NCBI GenBank assembly: GCA_035714115.1
Contig: DASTMO010000051.1
Coordinates: 15,979-79,978, forward strand
Direction: 5' to 3'
Length of the DNA: 64,000 nt
Origin: CAMAVH01 sp035714115
GTDB taxonomy: Bacteria > Pseudomonadota > Alphaproteobacteria > SMXQ01
Shown one piece after another: positions 43,842-57,554 of this stretch. Position numbers and translations under genes: made by a program. Positions within the stretch are counted from its first letter, which is position 1. Each line of letters begins with the position of its first letter. Under the pieces are notes generated by a model. It was not told the DNA's origin. It made no database searches and was given only the letters and a program-made list of their open reading frames with translations.

Positions 43842-44414
43842 ATGACCAGCATTTCCTCACGTCCGCTTGCCGCTTTCCGCCGCCGCCTCGCCCTCGGCGC
43901 CCTCGTCCTGCCGATCGCGCTCGCCGCTTGCGGCGGCTCGCCGCCGCCGGTCGATAGCACCAATTACCCGATGGACCGCCGCGAGAAAGAGAAGCTCGAC
44001 GCGGAAAAGCGCGGCGAATCGGGCAGCATCTTCGGCAAGGACGGCTTGATCCTGTTCGGCAAGAAGAAGGAAGAGATCGCGCCCAACGGCGTCGCGGTGA
44101 ACAGCTTCCTGTGGCGCGCCTCGCTCGACACGCTGTCCTTCATGCCGCTCGCCTCCGCCGATCCGTTCGGCGGCGTCATCATCACCGACTGGTACAGCCC
44201 AGCCGAAACGCCGGACCGCCGCTTCAAGGCCAACGCCTACATCCTCGACCGCGACCTGCGCGCTGACGGCATTCGTGTGACCTTGTTCCAGCAGCGCCGC
44301 GACGGCGCCAATTGGGTCGATCTGCCGGTCGAGCAGAAGACCTCGACCGATCTAGAAAACGCCATCCTGACGCGCGCGCGTCAGCTGCGCGTCGATCAGA
44401 CCAGCACCCGCTAA
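43842..44414 (+). CDS. DUF3576 family lipoprotein
   Basis: A 190-residue protein with a lipoprotein signal: basic N terminus (AAFRRRLALGALVLP) and lipobox IALAACGG, so the mature N terminus is the Cys near residue 30. The globular domain has GVAVNSFLWRASLDTLSFMPLASADPFGG and IITDWYSPAETPDRRFKANAY, the DUF3576 signature. It sits just before leuS-lptE-holA, its usual place in Alphaproteobacteria, which suggests a role in outer-membrane or LPS assembly; unproven. The start at 43842 is set by the signal peptide. Confidence 0.9.
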   Translation: MTSISSRPLAAFRRRLALGALVLPIALAACGGSPPPVDSTNYPMDRREKEKLDAEKRGESGSIFGKDGLILFGKKKEEIAPNGVAVNSFLWRASLDTLSFMPLASADPFGGVIITDWYSPAETPDRRFKANAYILDRDLRADGIRVTLFQQRRDGANWVDLPVEQKTSTDLENAILTRARQLRVDQTSTR

Positions 44415-44584
44415 AGTCCGGCCGCCGGCGAAAAAGCCCCGCGCCGCGCGCGCTGGGGCTTGCCCTCGCGCGTCCCGGCGTAGAAAATCCCGCCGGGCAT
44501 TAAATCCCGATTTTTCACAGCGTTTTGGCGATTGCGCGCCGGCCCACGAGCGGCGTGCCGCCATCCGTCTTTCAGGAAACCGTC

Positions 44585-47180
<2,596 letters not shown>

Positions 47181-47194
<14 letters not shown>

Positions 47195-47699
47195 AACCGC
47201 CGCTGCCGCGCTGCTGATCGGCGCGAGCCTCGCCCTCGCCGCTTGCGGCTTCCGTCCGCTCTATGGCGAGCGTTCGCCCGCTTCGATCAGCGCGCCGGAA
47301 CTGGCGGCGGTGCAGATCGACATCATCCCCAATCGCGAAGGCCAGCTCGTCCGCAACAGCCTTTTGGACAAGATGCGGCCGCGCGGCGGCGGACAGAAAG
47401 AGCTTTATCGCCTGACGGTCACGCTCAGCGTTGGCCGGGAGAGCTTCGGCATCCGCACCGACGACACGGCGACCCGCGGAAGCCTGACGATGATCGCGAG
47501 CTATAGCCTGAGCGACATCGCCAGTGGCGAGCCTCTGCTGACGGCGAGCAGCCGGGCGGTCAGCAGCTACAACATTCTCGATTCCGATTTCGCGACTTAC
47601 GTCAGCGAGAACGACGCCATGCGCCGCACCGCCGTCGACCTCAGCGAGGAGATCAAGACGCGCATCGCGATCTTCCTCTCCTCGCGCAAGGCGGGTTGA
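47181..47699 (+). CDS. lptE: LPS-assembly lipoprotein LptE
   Basis: A 172-residue outer-membrane lipoprotein with a lipoprotein signal (LLIGASLALAACGFRPLYG; lipid on the Cys). The CGFRPLYG start and ELYRLTVTLS plus ATRGSLTMIASYSLSD strands identify LptE, the plug of LptD in LPS export. It overlaps leuS by 14 bases and holA starts four bases after its stop, the leuS-lptE-holA order common in Proteobacteria. Confidence 0.93.
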
Positions 47700-47703
47700 G
47701 CGC

Positions 47704-48741
47704 TTGAAAATCCAGCCGGCCCGCGCCGACGGATTCTCGCGCAAGCCCGATGCGGCCGTGCGGGCCGTGCTGCTCTACGGCCCCGACAGCGGCCTGGTGC
47801 GCGAGCGCGCCGAGAACCTGATCAAAGCCGTCGCCGGATCGCTCGACGATCCGTTCCGCACCCGCGAGATCTCGCCCGCCGAGATTAAGGACGATCCGGC
47901 GCTGCTGCGCGACGAAGCCAATGCGCTCTCGCTGATGGGCGGGCGTCGCGCCATCCGCCTGCGCAATGCGGTCGATAGCCACGCCAAGCTGTTCGAGGAA
48001 TTGCTCGACGACGAGACCAAGGCCGATTCGCTGATCGTGATCGAAGCCGGCGGCCTGTCACCCTCCTCCAAGCTGCGCGGCCTGTTCGAGGATCATCCCA
48101 AAGGCGCCGCCGTCGCCTGCTATCTCGATGACGAATCGACGCTGGCGGACGTGATCCGCGACAGCTTGCGCCAGGCCAAGCTCGATGTCGCCTCCGACGC
48201 GTTGGAGTTTCTCGTCGGCCGGCTCGGCGGCGACCGTATGCTGACCCGGCGCGAATTGGAAAAGCTCGTGATCTATTGCGACGGCCAAGAGCGCGTGTCC
48301 TTGGCCGATGCGGAGGCCTGCGTCGGCGATTCCTCGGAGCAAGGCGTCGACGATATCGCCATGGCGGTGGCGCGTGGCGACATCGGTGAGCTTGACCGCA
48401 CCTACGAACGGGTGACGCGCGAAGGCACCCATGCCATCGCCATCCTGCGCGCCGTGTCGCGCCATTTCGAGCGGCTGCATTTCGTCGCCGGCAAAGTCGC
48501 CGAAGGCGCGTCGGCCGACATGGCGATCAAAGGGCTGCGACCGCCGCTGTTCTTCAAGGCGGTAACGCCGTTCAAAAACGCGCTGCGCCAATGGCCGGCG
48601 AACAACGCCAGCCGCGCGCTCGATCTCTTGTTGAAGGCGGAGATGGATTGCAAGACGACGGGCATGCCGTCCGAGGCGATCACCGCGCGCGTGCTGATGC
48701 AACTGGCAACGGCAGCCCGCAGGGCCGCATCTTCAAGGTAA
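47704..48741 (+). CDS. holA: DNA polymerase III delta subunit
   Basis: A 345-residue clamp-loader subunit. It begins KIQPARADGFSRKPDAAVRAVLLYGPDSGLV, with the degenerate Walker-like GPDSGL, and has the delta-type C-terminal collar region with SEAITARVLMQLA. Start TTG at 47704, four bases after lptE, within the frame that keeps the family N terminus; no ATG is nearby. It opens the beta clamp during loading. Confidence 0.93.
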   Translation: MKIQPARADGFSRKPDAAVRAVLLYGPDSGLVRERAENLIKAVAGSLDDPFRTREISPAEIKDDPALLRDEANALSLMGGRRAIRLRNAVDSHAKLFEELLDDETKADSLIVIEAGGLSPSSKLRGLFEDHPKGAAVACYLDDESTLADVIRDSLRQAKLDVASDALEFLVGRLGGDRMLTRRELEKLVIYCDGQERVSLADAEACVGDSSEQGVDDIAMAVARGDIGELDRTYERVTREGTHAIAILRAVSRHFERLHFVAGKVAEGASADMAIKGLRPPLFFKAVTPFKNALRQWPANNASRALDLLLKAEMDCKTTGMPSEAITARVLMQLATAARRAASSR

Positions 48742-48758
48742 CAAACGCGAAGCGTTTG
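48742..48758 (+). terminator. Short inverted repeat between holA and parB, weak terminator candidate
   Basis: CAAACGC-GAA-GCGTTTG is a perfect 7-bp hairpin starting right after the holA stop. No T-run follows. It separates convergent genes. Confidence 0.3.
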
Positions 48759-48801
48759 AGGCACGGCGTAGCGCACGTTAAGCGCGCTTACTTGCCGCTC
48801 T

Positions 48802-49728
48802 TTACTTGCCCATGCGGCGCAGGACGTCGTCGAGCTGATCGAGCGTCTTGTAATGCACCGACAGCACGCCGCCTTTGCCGTCGAAGCTGATGCCGACTTT
48901 CAGGCCGAGCAAATTCGTCAGGTCGCGTTCAAGAGCGACGATGTTGGAATCGCGCGGCGCGGCTTTTTTCTTCGCCGCATCGCCCTTCGCCGGCGACGCC
49001 TTGCGCCGTTCGGCCTTGGCCAGCTCTTCGACCTGACGCACGGAGAGATCTTCGGCGATCGCCTGCTTGGCGATCTCTTCGGCGCCTTCGATGCCGATCA
49101 GCGCGCGCGCATGGCCGGCGGACAACTCGCCCGACTCGACCATGAGGCGGATGCCTTCGGGCAATGACAGCAGACGCAGCAGATTGGCGATATGACTGCG
49201 GCTCTTGCCGAGCACCTTGGCCAAATCTTCCTGCGTGTGCTTGAACTCGTCCATCAACCGGCGGTAGCCGTCGGCCTCTTCCATCGCGTTGAGATTCTCG
49301 CGCTGGATATTTTCGACGAGCGCGATCTCGAGCGCGTCGCGATCGCTGAGCTCGCGGATGTTGACCGGCACTTCATGCAATTGCGCGAGCTGCGCGGCGC
49401 GCCAGCGGCGCTCGCCGGCGACGATCTCGTATGCATTGGGTTCGCTGGCGAGACGGCGCACCAGGATGGGCTGCAGGATGCCCTTCTCCTTGACCGAATC
49501 GACGAGCGACTGGATCTGCGCTTGATCGAAGCGGTGGCGCGGCTGGTATTTGCCGGGACGGAGAAATTCGATCGGCACGGCCTTGGCCGGGCGGGCCTTG
49601 TCGAGCTCGGCATAATCGGCGCTCTCCTCGCCGAACAAGGCGGCGAGGCCGCGGCCGAGGTTTTTCGGCCTAGTGCTGGAAGTTGGGCCGCTGCCCGACG
49701 CGCCGGCCTTGTCGGTATCGGCGGTCAT
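48802..49728 (-). CDS. parB: Chromosome partitioning protein ParB
   Basis: A 308-residue CTP-dependent DNA clamp. The N-terminal domain has KYQPRHRFDQAQI and the CTP-binding boxes, including GERRWRAAQLAQL and ENIQRENLNAMEEA. The helix-turn-helix region LAKVLGKSRSHIANLLRLLSLP reads parS; ELSAGHARALIG follows. The C-terminal dimerisation domain comes after a Lys/Ala-rich linker (KASPAKGDAAKKKAAP). The start overlaps the parA stop by four bases (ATGA). Two perfect parS sites lie upstream. Confidence 0.97.
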   Translation of the reverse strand: MTADTDKAGASGSGPTSSTRPKNLGRGLAALFGEESADYAELDKARPAKAVPIEFLRPGKYQPRHRFDQAQIQSLVDSVKEKGILQPILVRRLASEPNAYEIVAGERRWRAAQLAQLHEVPVNIRELSDRDALEIALVENIQRENLNAMEEADGYRRLMDEFKHTQEDLAKVLGKSRSHIANLLRLLSLPEGIRLMVESGELSAGHARALIGIEGAEEIAKQAIAEDLSVRQVEELAKAERRKASPAKGDAAKKKAAPRDSNIVALERDLTNLLGLKVGISFDGKGGVLSVHYKTLDQLDDVLRRMGK

Positions 49729-50618
49729 GCCGCCCTGGCCTGCTCGCGCTTGAGCATTTCTTTGGCGAGCTGAATGTAGGCCTGCGAGCCGATGCAGCGC
49801 ATGTCGTACAGCAGGACCGGCTTGCCGTGGCTCGGCGCTTCGGAGATGCGGACGTTGCGCGGGATGACCGTGCTGTAGACCTTGTCGCCCAAGAACCCGC
49901 GGACGTCGGCGGCGACCATGTCGGTCAGATTGTTGCGGCCGTCATACATGGTCAGCACGACGCCTTGCAGCTCCAGGCTCGGGTTGAGCGCACGCTTAAC
50001 GCGCTCGATGGTCTTCAAGAGATGGCTCAGACCCTCGAGGGCGAAGAACTCGCACTGCAGCGGGACCAGCACCGAATCGGACGCGACCAGAGCATTGAGG
50101 GTCAGCAGACCGAGCGCTGGCGGGCAGTCGATCAGCACGTAGTCATACGCGCCGCGCGAATCGCCGATGGCGGACTGCAGACGGTATTCCCGCTTCTCGA
50201 CGTCGATCAGCTCCAGCTCGGCGCCGGCCAGGTCGACCGTGCTGGGTACGACCCAGAGACCCGGCACCTGACTCTCGACAGCTGCGGCGGTCAGACGGCC
50301 GCCTTCGAACAGCACGTCGTAGATTCCCCGGCCGCGCTTGTCGTGCGGGATGCCGAGGCCGGTCGAGGCGTTGCCTTGCGGGTCGAGATCGATCACCAGC
50401 ACGCGCGCTTCGCAAGCCGCCAAGGCCGTTGCGAGGTTGATGGTCGTCGTCGTCTTGCCGACGCCGCCCTTTTGGTTGGCGATGGCGATGACGCGAGTTT
50501 GCTCGCCGATCAAGCCAATCGGCCGCGCCGAGGGCGCAGGCGTCGGGGCTAGAGGCCGAATGGTCGGGGTGATCGTGGCGGGTTCGCCGGCGTGGTCTTT
50601 AAGTTCTTGATCTGACAC
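49725..50618 (-). CDS. parA: Chromosome partitioning ATPase ParA
   Basis: A 297-residue Walker-type ATPase. After a Pro/Ala-rich tail (1-40) comes the deviant Walker A IANQKGGVGKTTTTINLA with signature Lys, then VLVIDLDPQGNASTG and LIDCPPALG. It moves parS-ParB along the nucleoid. The start ATG at 50618 overlaps rsmG by 20 bases, so the rsmG-parA-parB genes are coupled. Confidence 0.97.
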   Translation of the reverse strand: MSDQELKDHAGEPATITPTIRPLAPTPAPSARPIGLIGEQTRVIAIANQKGGVGKTTTTINLATALAACEARVLVIDLDPQGNASTGLGIPHDKRGRGIYDVLFEGGRLTAAAVESQVPGLWVVPSTVDLAGAELELIDVEKREYRLQSAIGDSRGAYDYVLIDCPPALGLLTLNALVASDSVLVPLQCEFFALEGLSHLLKTIERVKRALNPSLELQGVVLTMYDGRNNLTDMVAADVRGFLGDKVYSTVIPRNVRISEAPSHGKPVLLYDMRCIGSQAYIQLAKEMLKREQARAA

Positions 50619-51261
50619 GGGAAATTTCCCTGATGTGCAAGAGGCTGCCAGCCGGGCCGGATCGGCTGGGAAGCTGTTCGATCTGCATATTCCAAGATTT
50701 ATGGGCTGCGGTCAATTCATCCGCTACATTTATGCCCTTCAAGAACAGACATTCCGTGCCCTGTTGCAGGAAAGACTCGGCATAGCCGAGCAGCTTGTCG
50801 AGCGGCGCCAGGGCGCGCGCGGTCACGGTATGGGCGGGGATGACCGTCATACTTTCGATCCGAACTGCATGAATCTTCACGGTAGTTTTGGTTTCCCGCG
50901 CGACCGTCGAGAGGAACGCGCATTTGCGGCTGTCCGATTCGACGAGATGGACATCCCACTGCCGCCCCTCGTCCGCCGCCATGATGGCGAGAACCATGCC
51001 GGGAAAGCCCGCGCCGGATCCGAAATCGACCAGGGTGCGGCGTCCCCCATCATGCGCCACAGCCGGAATCAAAGGGGCCAGTTGAGCACTGTCGAGCATA
51101 TGGCGTCGCCAGAGATCGGGCAGCGTGTCCTTGCCGACGAGATTAATCGCTTTCTGCCACTTGATCAGGAGCGCGGCGTAGAGCTCCAGCCGGGAAATTG
51201 TTTCACGTGAAACAATTCCCGAGCGGGCGAAGTCTTCAGCGCTCAACGGGGCTTCGGTCAC
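50599..51261 (-). CDS. rsmG: 16S rRNA 7-methylguanosine methyltransferase RsmG
   Basis: A 220-residue SAM-dependent enzyme that methylates G527 of 16S rRNA. Motifs include RHMLDSAQLAPLIP, LVDFGSGAGFPGMVLAIM (SAM loop), HLVESDSRKCAFLSTVAR and VTARALAPLDKLLGYA. A parS site is embedded near its N-terminal codons (residues 16-21 read IVSRET). It lies six bases after mnmG. The length is normal. Confidence 0.96.
   Translation of the reverse strand: MTEAPLSAEDFARSGIVSRETISRLELYAALLIKWQKAINLVGKDTLPDLWRRHMLDSAQLAPLIPAVAHDGGRRTLVDFGSGAGFPGMVLAIMAADEGRQWDVHLVESDSRKCAFLSTVARETKTTVKIHAVRIESMTVIPAHTVTARALAPLDKLLGYAESFLQQGTECLFLKGINVADELTAAHKSWNMQIEQLPSRSGPAGSLLHIREISRVRSRT
51199..51214. other. parS centromere site 1
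   Basis: TGTTTCACGTGAAACA, a perfect match to the 16-base ParB target, inside the 5' part of rsmG. Confidence 0.97.
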
Positions 51262-51267
51262 GCGCCG

Positions 51268-53151
51268 TCAGGCCGACTTGCTGGCCGGCGCCCGGCGCTT
51301 TACATGCGCGAGCAAAGCGGTCAGCGCGGCCGGCGTCATGCCGGGAATGCGGCCGGCGGCGGCCAGGCTTTCCGGCTGAATGCGCTTGAGCTTGTCGCGC
51401 AGTTCGGTCGAAAGCCCGCCGATGCTGGCGTAATCGATATCGGCAGGCAGCAGCAAGGCTTCGTCCTTGCGCAGCGCGCGGATGTCCGCTGCTTGACGTT
51501 CCAGATAGCCGCTGTAACGACCGTCGATCTCCAACTGGCTGGCGATGGCCGGATCGAGCCCGCTCAGCGCCGGCCAGATCGCCGTCAGACGCGCCAGAGT
51601 GATATCGGGATAGGCCAGTAAGGCCATGGCCGTGCGGCGTTGGCCATCCTGATTGATATTCAGCCCGGCGCGCAGCAGCTCGGGCGGCGTCGCGTTCAGC
51701 GATTCGGCGAGGCGGCGGGCCTCGCGCAGAGAGTCGGCCTTGGCGGTGAAGGCAAGGGCGCGGCGCGAGCCGACGCAACCCAGCGCCATGCCCTTCGCGG
51801 TCAGACGCTGATCGGCGTTATCGGCGCGCAGGGTCAGGCGATATTCGGCGCGGGAGGTGAACATGCGATAGGGCTCGGTGACACCTTGGGTCACCAGATC
51901 GTCAATCATGACGCCAAGATAGCCGTCCGCCCGATCCAGAACGAAGGGCTCGAGGGCGCCGCTTGCCTTGAGCGCGGCATTGAGTCCGGCAATCAAACCC
52001 TGCCCGGCCGCCTCTTCGTAGCCTGTCGTGCCGTTGATCTGGCCAGCGAGAAAAAGGCCCGGAACACGGCGTGTTTCGAGGCCTCGGCTCAGTTCGCGAG
52101 GATCGACGTAATCGTATTCGATGGCGTAGCCAGGGCGCAGAATCACCGTGCGCTCGAGGCCCGGGATGGTCTTTAGCAGAGCTTCCTGCACCTCGGCCGG
52201 CAGCGACGTGGAAATGCCGTTGGGATAGACCGTCGGATCGTCGAGCCCTTCCGGCTCCAGGAAAATCTGATGGCGCTCGCGCCCGGCGAAGCGCACCACC
52301 TTATCCTCGATCGAGGGGCAATAGCGCGGCCCCGTGCTTTGGATCTGGCCGCTATACATCGGCGCACGATGCAGGTTGGCGCGGATCAGAGCATGGCTGG
52401 CGTCGGTCGTGCCGGTGACGTGGCAAGCCACCTGGGGCGTGTCGATTCGTGTCGTCAGGGTCGAGAACGGCACGGCGGGATCGTCGCCCGGCTGAGCATC
52501 GAGGCCGGCATAATCGATGGTGCGGCCGTCGAGACGCGGCGGCGTCCCGGTCTTGAGCCGGCCCAAAACAAAGCCGGCGCGCTCCAAAGTCTTGGACAGG
52601 CCAAGGCTCGGCGCCTCGCCGACGCGCCCCGCCGGGATCTGCGTCTCGCCCATATGGATCAGGCCGCGCAGGAAGGTCCCGGTGGTCAGCACCACAGCGG
52701 CGCAAGCCAGCTCGCGGCCATCGCCCAACAGGACGCCGCGCACGGCGCCGGCCGCATCGAGGCGCAGATCGTCAGCCTCGCCGCCGATGATCGTCAGATT
52801 GTGCTGTTCGGCCAGCAGCCGCTGCATGGCCTGGCGATAAAGCTTGCGGTCCGCCTGGGCGCGCGGCCCCTGCACCGCCGGACCCTTGCTCTTATTGAGG
52901 ATGCGGAATTGTATACCGCCCTGATCGATAGCGCGGCCCATCACGCCATCGAGGGCGTCGATCTCGCGTACCAGATGCCCTTTGCCCAATCCGCCGATGG
53001 CCGGATTGCAGGACATCTCGCCGATGGTTTCAGGCTTGTGGGTCACCAGAGCCGTACGCGCGCCCATGCGCGCAGCCGCCGTCGCGGCTTCGCAGCCCGC
53101 ATGGCCGCCGCCGATGACGATGACATCGTATTTATCCACAGAACCGGACAT
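51268..53151 (-). CDS. mnmG: tRNA uridine-5-carboxymethylaminomethyl modification enzyme MnmG
   Basis: A 627-residue FAD enzyme that with MnmE modifies the wobble uridine of several tRNAs. FAD-binding VIVIGGGHAGCEAATAAARMG near residue 9, CNPAIGGLGKGHLVREIDALDG and the GPRAQADRKLYR stretch are family signatures, and the C-terminal helical domain binds MnmE. The start ATG at 53151 is placed by homology; upstream in-frame codons overlap parS site 2. rsmG follows directly. Confidence 0.97.
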   Translation of the reverse strand: MSGSVDKYDVIVIGGGHAGCEAATAAARMGARTALVTHKPETIGEMSCNPAIGGLGKGHLVREIDALDGVMGRAIDQGGIQFRILNKSKGPAVQGPRAQADRKLYRQAMQRLLAEQHNLTIIGGEADDLRLDAAGAVRGVLLGDGRELACAAVVLTTGTFLRGLIHMGETQIPAGRVGEAPSLGLSKTLERAGFVLGRLKTGTPPRLDGRTIDYAGLDAQPGDDPAVPFSTLTTRIDTPQVACHVTGTTDASHALIRANLHRAPMYSGQIQSTGPRYCPSIEDKVVRFAGRERHQIFLEPEGLDDPTVYPNGISTSLPAEVQEALLKTIPGLERTVILRPGYAIEYDYVDPRELSRGLETRRVPGLFLAGQINGTTGYEEAAGQGLIAGLNAALKASGALEPFVLDRADGYLGVMIDDLVTQGVTEPYRMFTSRAEYRLTLRADNADQRLTAKGMALGCVGSRRALAFTAKADSLREARRLAESLNATPPELLRAGLNINQDGQRRTAMALLAYPDITLARLTAIWPALSGLDPAIASQLEIDGRYSGYLERQAADIRALRKDEALLLPADIDYASIGGLSTELRDKLKRIQPESLAAAGRIPGMTPAALTALLAHVKRRAPASKSA

Positions 53152-53210
53152 GGGCCGCAATCTATGAAGCGTCCCTCGGCGCGTCAATCAGCGCATCGGC
53201 CGGGCGGTGC

Positions 53211-53226
53211 TGTTTCACGTGAAACA
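53211..53226. other. parS centromere site 2
   Basis: A second perfect TGTTTCACGTGAAACA, in the gap between the mnmE stop and the mnmG start, 2 kb from site 1. Confidence 0.97.
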
Positions 53227-53239
53227 TTGCCATAAGCCC

Positions 53240-54568
53240 TTATTTCCCAATGCAAAAGTCGCGGAAGATTTTATCGAGGAGATCCTCGACGCCGATCTTT
53301 CCGGTGATCTGGCCAAGCGCTTGAGCCGCCAAGCGCAGTTCCTCCGCGAGCAGTTCGGGGGCGGTAGCACCGCGGGCTGACTTCATATGACTTACGCATG
53401 AAATCAATGAGTTACGATGCCTTTGGCGAGTTAAAACCGGGGTCGCCGAGAGTTCCATGCGCTCCGCCACGGCACTTTCCAGCCGTTTCAGCAGTTCCGG
53501 CAGACCGGCGCCCGTTTTGGCGGAGATTTTGACCGTATCCGCCCCCTCAAACTGATTTGGAACCGTTCCAATATCGGTTTTACTGAGTATGACGATGGTA
53601 TTTTTATCTATTTTATCAATGGTATACTGGTCGGGCTGGGCGGTAGTGTCAAACAAGGCGAGCTTGATGTCCGCCTCCACCGCGCGCGCCTGGGCCCGCC
53701 GGATGCCCTCGTCCTCGACCTCATCGGCCGAATCGCGCAGGCCGGCGGTATCGGCGAGCACGACCGGCCAGCCGCCGAGATCGAGATGCGCCTCGATGAC
53801 GTCTCGCGTCGTGCCGGCTTGGGACGAGACGATGGCAACCTCGCGCCGAACCAGCGCATTGAGCAGACTCGACTTGCCCGCGTTGGGCGCGCCCAGGATG
53901 ACGACGGACATACCGTCGCGCAAACGTTCGCCGCGTCGATTGTCGGCAAGATGCCCGTCGAGTTCGGCGATCAGTTCGCCGATTTTTGCCGCCGCGTCAT
54001 TCAGCATGTCGGGCGGCAGCTCTTCGTCGACGAAGTCGATCGCCGCCTCCTGGTAGGCCAATAGGCCAAGCAGCCGCGCGCGCCAATTCTCGTAAAGTAG
54101 GCCCAGCTCTCCTTGGGCCTGGCGGCGCGCCTGACGCCGCTGCGCCTCGGTCTCGGCGGCGACCAAGTCGGCCAAGCCCTCCGCCGCGGTCAGATCGAGC
54201 TTGCCGGCGATGAAGGCGCGTTTGGAAAACTCGCCAGGCTCGGCCAGCCGGAAACCTTCAAGTCGGCCTAGCGCATCGAGGGCGGCGGCGACCCCCGCCC
54301 GCCCGCCATGGAGATGCAGCTCGGCGACATCCTCGCCGGTGAAGCTGGCGGGCGCGGGAAACCACAGCGCCAAGCCGTCGTCGAGCGCCTCGCCGCTCGC
54401 TGGATCGTGCAGGGCGATCCGCACGGCCTGGCGCGGCGGCGGAACTTCGCGCCGGCAGAGCCGCGCGAAGATCTCGCGGGCGCGCGGCCCCGAGACGCGA
54501 TGGACCGCGACGCCGGCGGCGCCGTGGGCGCTCGCCAAGGCGTAGATCGTATCGTTGTCTGAAGTCAT
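53240..54568 (-). CDS. mnmE: tRNA modification GTPase MnmE
   Basis: A 442-residue GTPase. The N-terminal THF-binding domain has GEDVAELHLHGGRAGV and AEPGEFSKRAFIAGKLDL. The G domain (about 215-370) has G1 GAPNAGKSSLLNAL, G3 LADTAGLRDSADEVEDEGI and an unusual G4 SKTD in place of NKxD. The C terminus CIGK holds the invariant Cys. The middle of the G domain and a C-terminal stretch (53375-53450 and 53545-53640) are much AT-richer than the rest and use rare codons such as ATA. The start is the ATG at 54568. Confidence 0.95.
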   Translation of the reverse strand: MTSDNDTIYALASAHGAAGVAVHRVSGPRAREIFARLCRREVPPPRQAVRIALHDPASGEALDDGLALWFPAPASFTGEDVAELHLHGGRAGVAAALDALGRLEGFRLAEPGEFSKRAFIAGKLDLTAAEGLADLVAAETEAQRRQARRQAQGELGLLYENWRARLLGLLAYQEAAIDFVDEELPPDMLNDAAAKIGELIAELDGHLADNRRGERLRDGMSVVILGAPNAGKSSLLNALVRREVAIVSSQAGTTRDVIEAHLDLGGWPVVLADTAGLRDSADEVEDEGIRRAQARAVEADIKLALFDTTAQPDQYTIDKIDKNTIVILSKTDIGTVPNQFEGADTVKISAKTGAGLPELLKRLESAVAERMELSATPVLTRQRHRNSLISCVSHMKSARGATAPELLAEELRLAAQALGQITGKIGVEDLLDKIFRDFCIGK

Positions 54569-54694
54569 CGGAACGGCCGCAAAAGCACCATGATTGCGCC
54601 CTACTCCTCGCATGAGCGCCGAAACGCCGCAACATCGGGGGCTTGGGCTTTTTAAGGCTGCGGCGGAGGGGCGGCGTCTCGCGGATGACGCATC

Positions 54695-54955
54695 ATGCAA
54701 ATCTCCGGCTCCTCGCTGCTGCGCGTAATTCTGCCGTCTGCGTTCCTGCTCGCCATGGCCGGTTGTAACAGCTGTTCCGGCTGGCTCTGCTACAAGGATT
54801 CGCCCGCCGCATCTTCTCCACGCACCAGCCAATCGCTGGATTGCTCGACGAACTCCATCACGTCTCCACGCACCGCTTGTGTCGAACAGCGCGATTCGCG
54901 CAAGAACGCGGATTGCAGACAAGCTTACGAGCGGCGTGTCTATAATTGTCGCTGA
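54695..54955 (+). CDS. Small Cys-rich lipoprotein
   Basis: An 86-residue protein of unknown family. A lipoprotein signal (LLRVILPSAFLLAMAGC) gives a lipidated N terminus followed by Cys-rich NSCSGWLC; three more Cys lie in the second half (LDCSTN, TACVEQ, ADCRQ) and one at the end (YNCR). These may form disulfides. It is the first gene of a plus-strand block inserted between mnmE and rho. No ribosome site is evident, so this is moderately supported. Confidence 0.6.
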   Translation: MQISGSSLLRVILPSAFLLAMAGCNSCSGWLCYKDSPAASSPRTSQSLDCSTNSITSPRTACVEQRDSRKNADCRQAYERRVYNCR

Positions 54956-54982
54956 TCATTCGTCCGCCACAAGAGTTCCCCC

Positions 54983-57033
<2,051 letters not shown>

Positions 57034-57034
<1 letters not shown>

Positions 57035-57525
57035 TGCTGCAAACCTTCGCCGCAGAGCCCGGCGATTTCCGCCACATGATCGAAAGCCCGATCGGCACGC
57101 TGACGCTGACCGAGCGGGCCGGCGCCATCGTCTCGCTCGATTGGGGCAAGCATGGGACGCAAAGCGCGACGCCGCTCTTGCGCCGCGCCGCCGAGCAGCT
57201 GGCGGCCTATTTCGCCGGCCGCCTCAAAGCCTTCGATCTGCCGCTCGATCCCGCCGGCACCGAGTTTCAACAGCGCGTCTGGCGGCGCATGGACGAAATC
57301 CCCTACGGCCAGCTGATGACCTACGGCGCGCTGGCCAAGGCGACGCGCTCCTCGGCGCGCGCCGTCGGCGGCGCTTGCGGACGCAACCCGATTCCGATCA
57401 TTCTGCCCTGCCATCGCGTGCTGGCCGCCGACGGCCGCCTCACCGGCTATTCCGGCGCCGGCGGCGTGGAGACCAAACGCCTGTTGCTCAAGCTCGAAGG
57501 GTCTCTCGAACCCGAACTCGCCTAA
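57034..57525 (+). CDS. ogt: Methylated-DNA-protein-cysteine S-methyltransferase
   Basis: A 163-residue suicide DNA repair protein that removes alkyl groups from O6-guanine. The C-terminal domain has FQQRVWRRMDEIPYGQLMTYGALA and the active-site PCHRV, with ACGRNP before it. No AdaA N-terminal domain is present, so it is Ogt-like and not the Ada regulator. The start ATG overlaps the preceding TGA (TGATG). Confidence 0.93.
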
Positions 57526-57554
57526 GTCACAACCCCCAGAACACGAGTCCGCAT

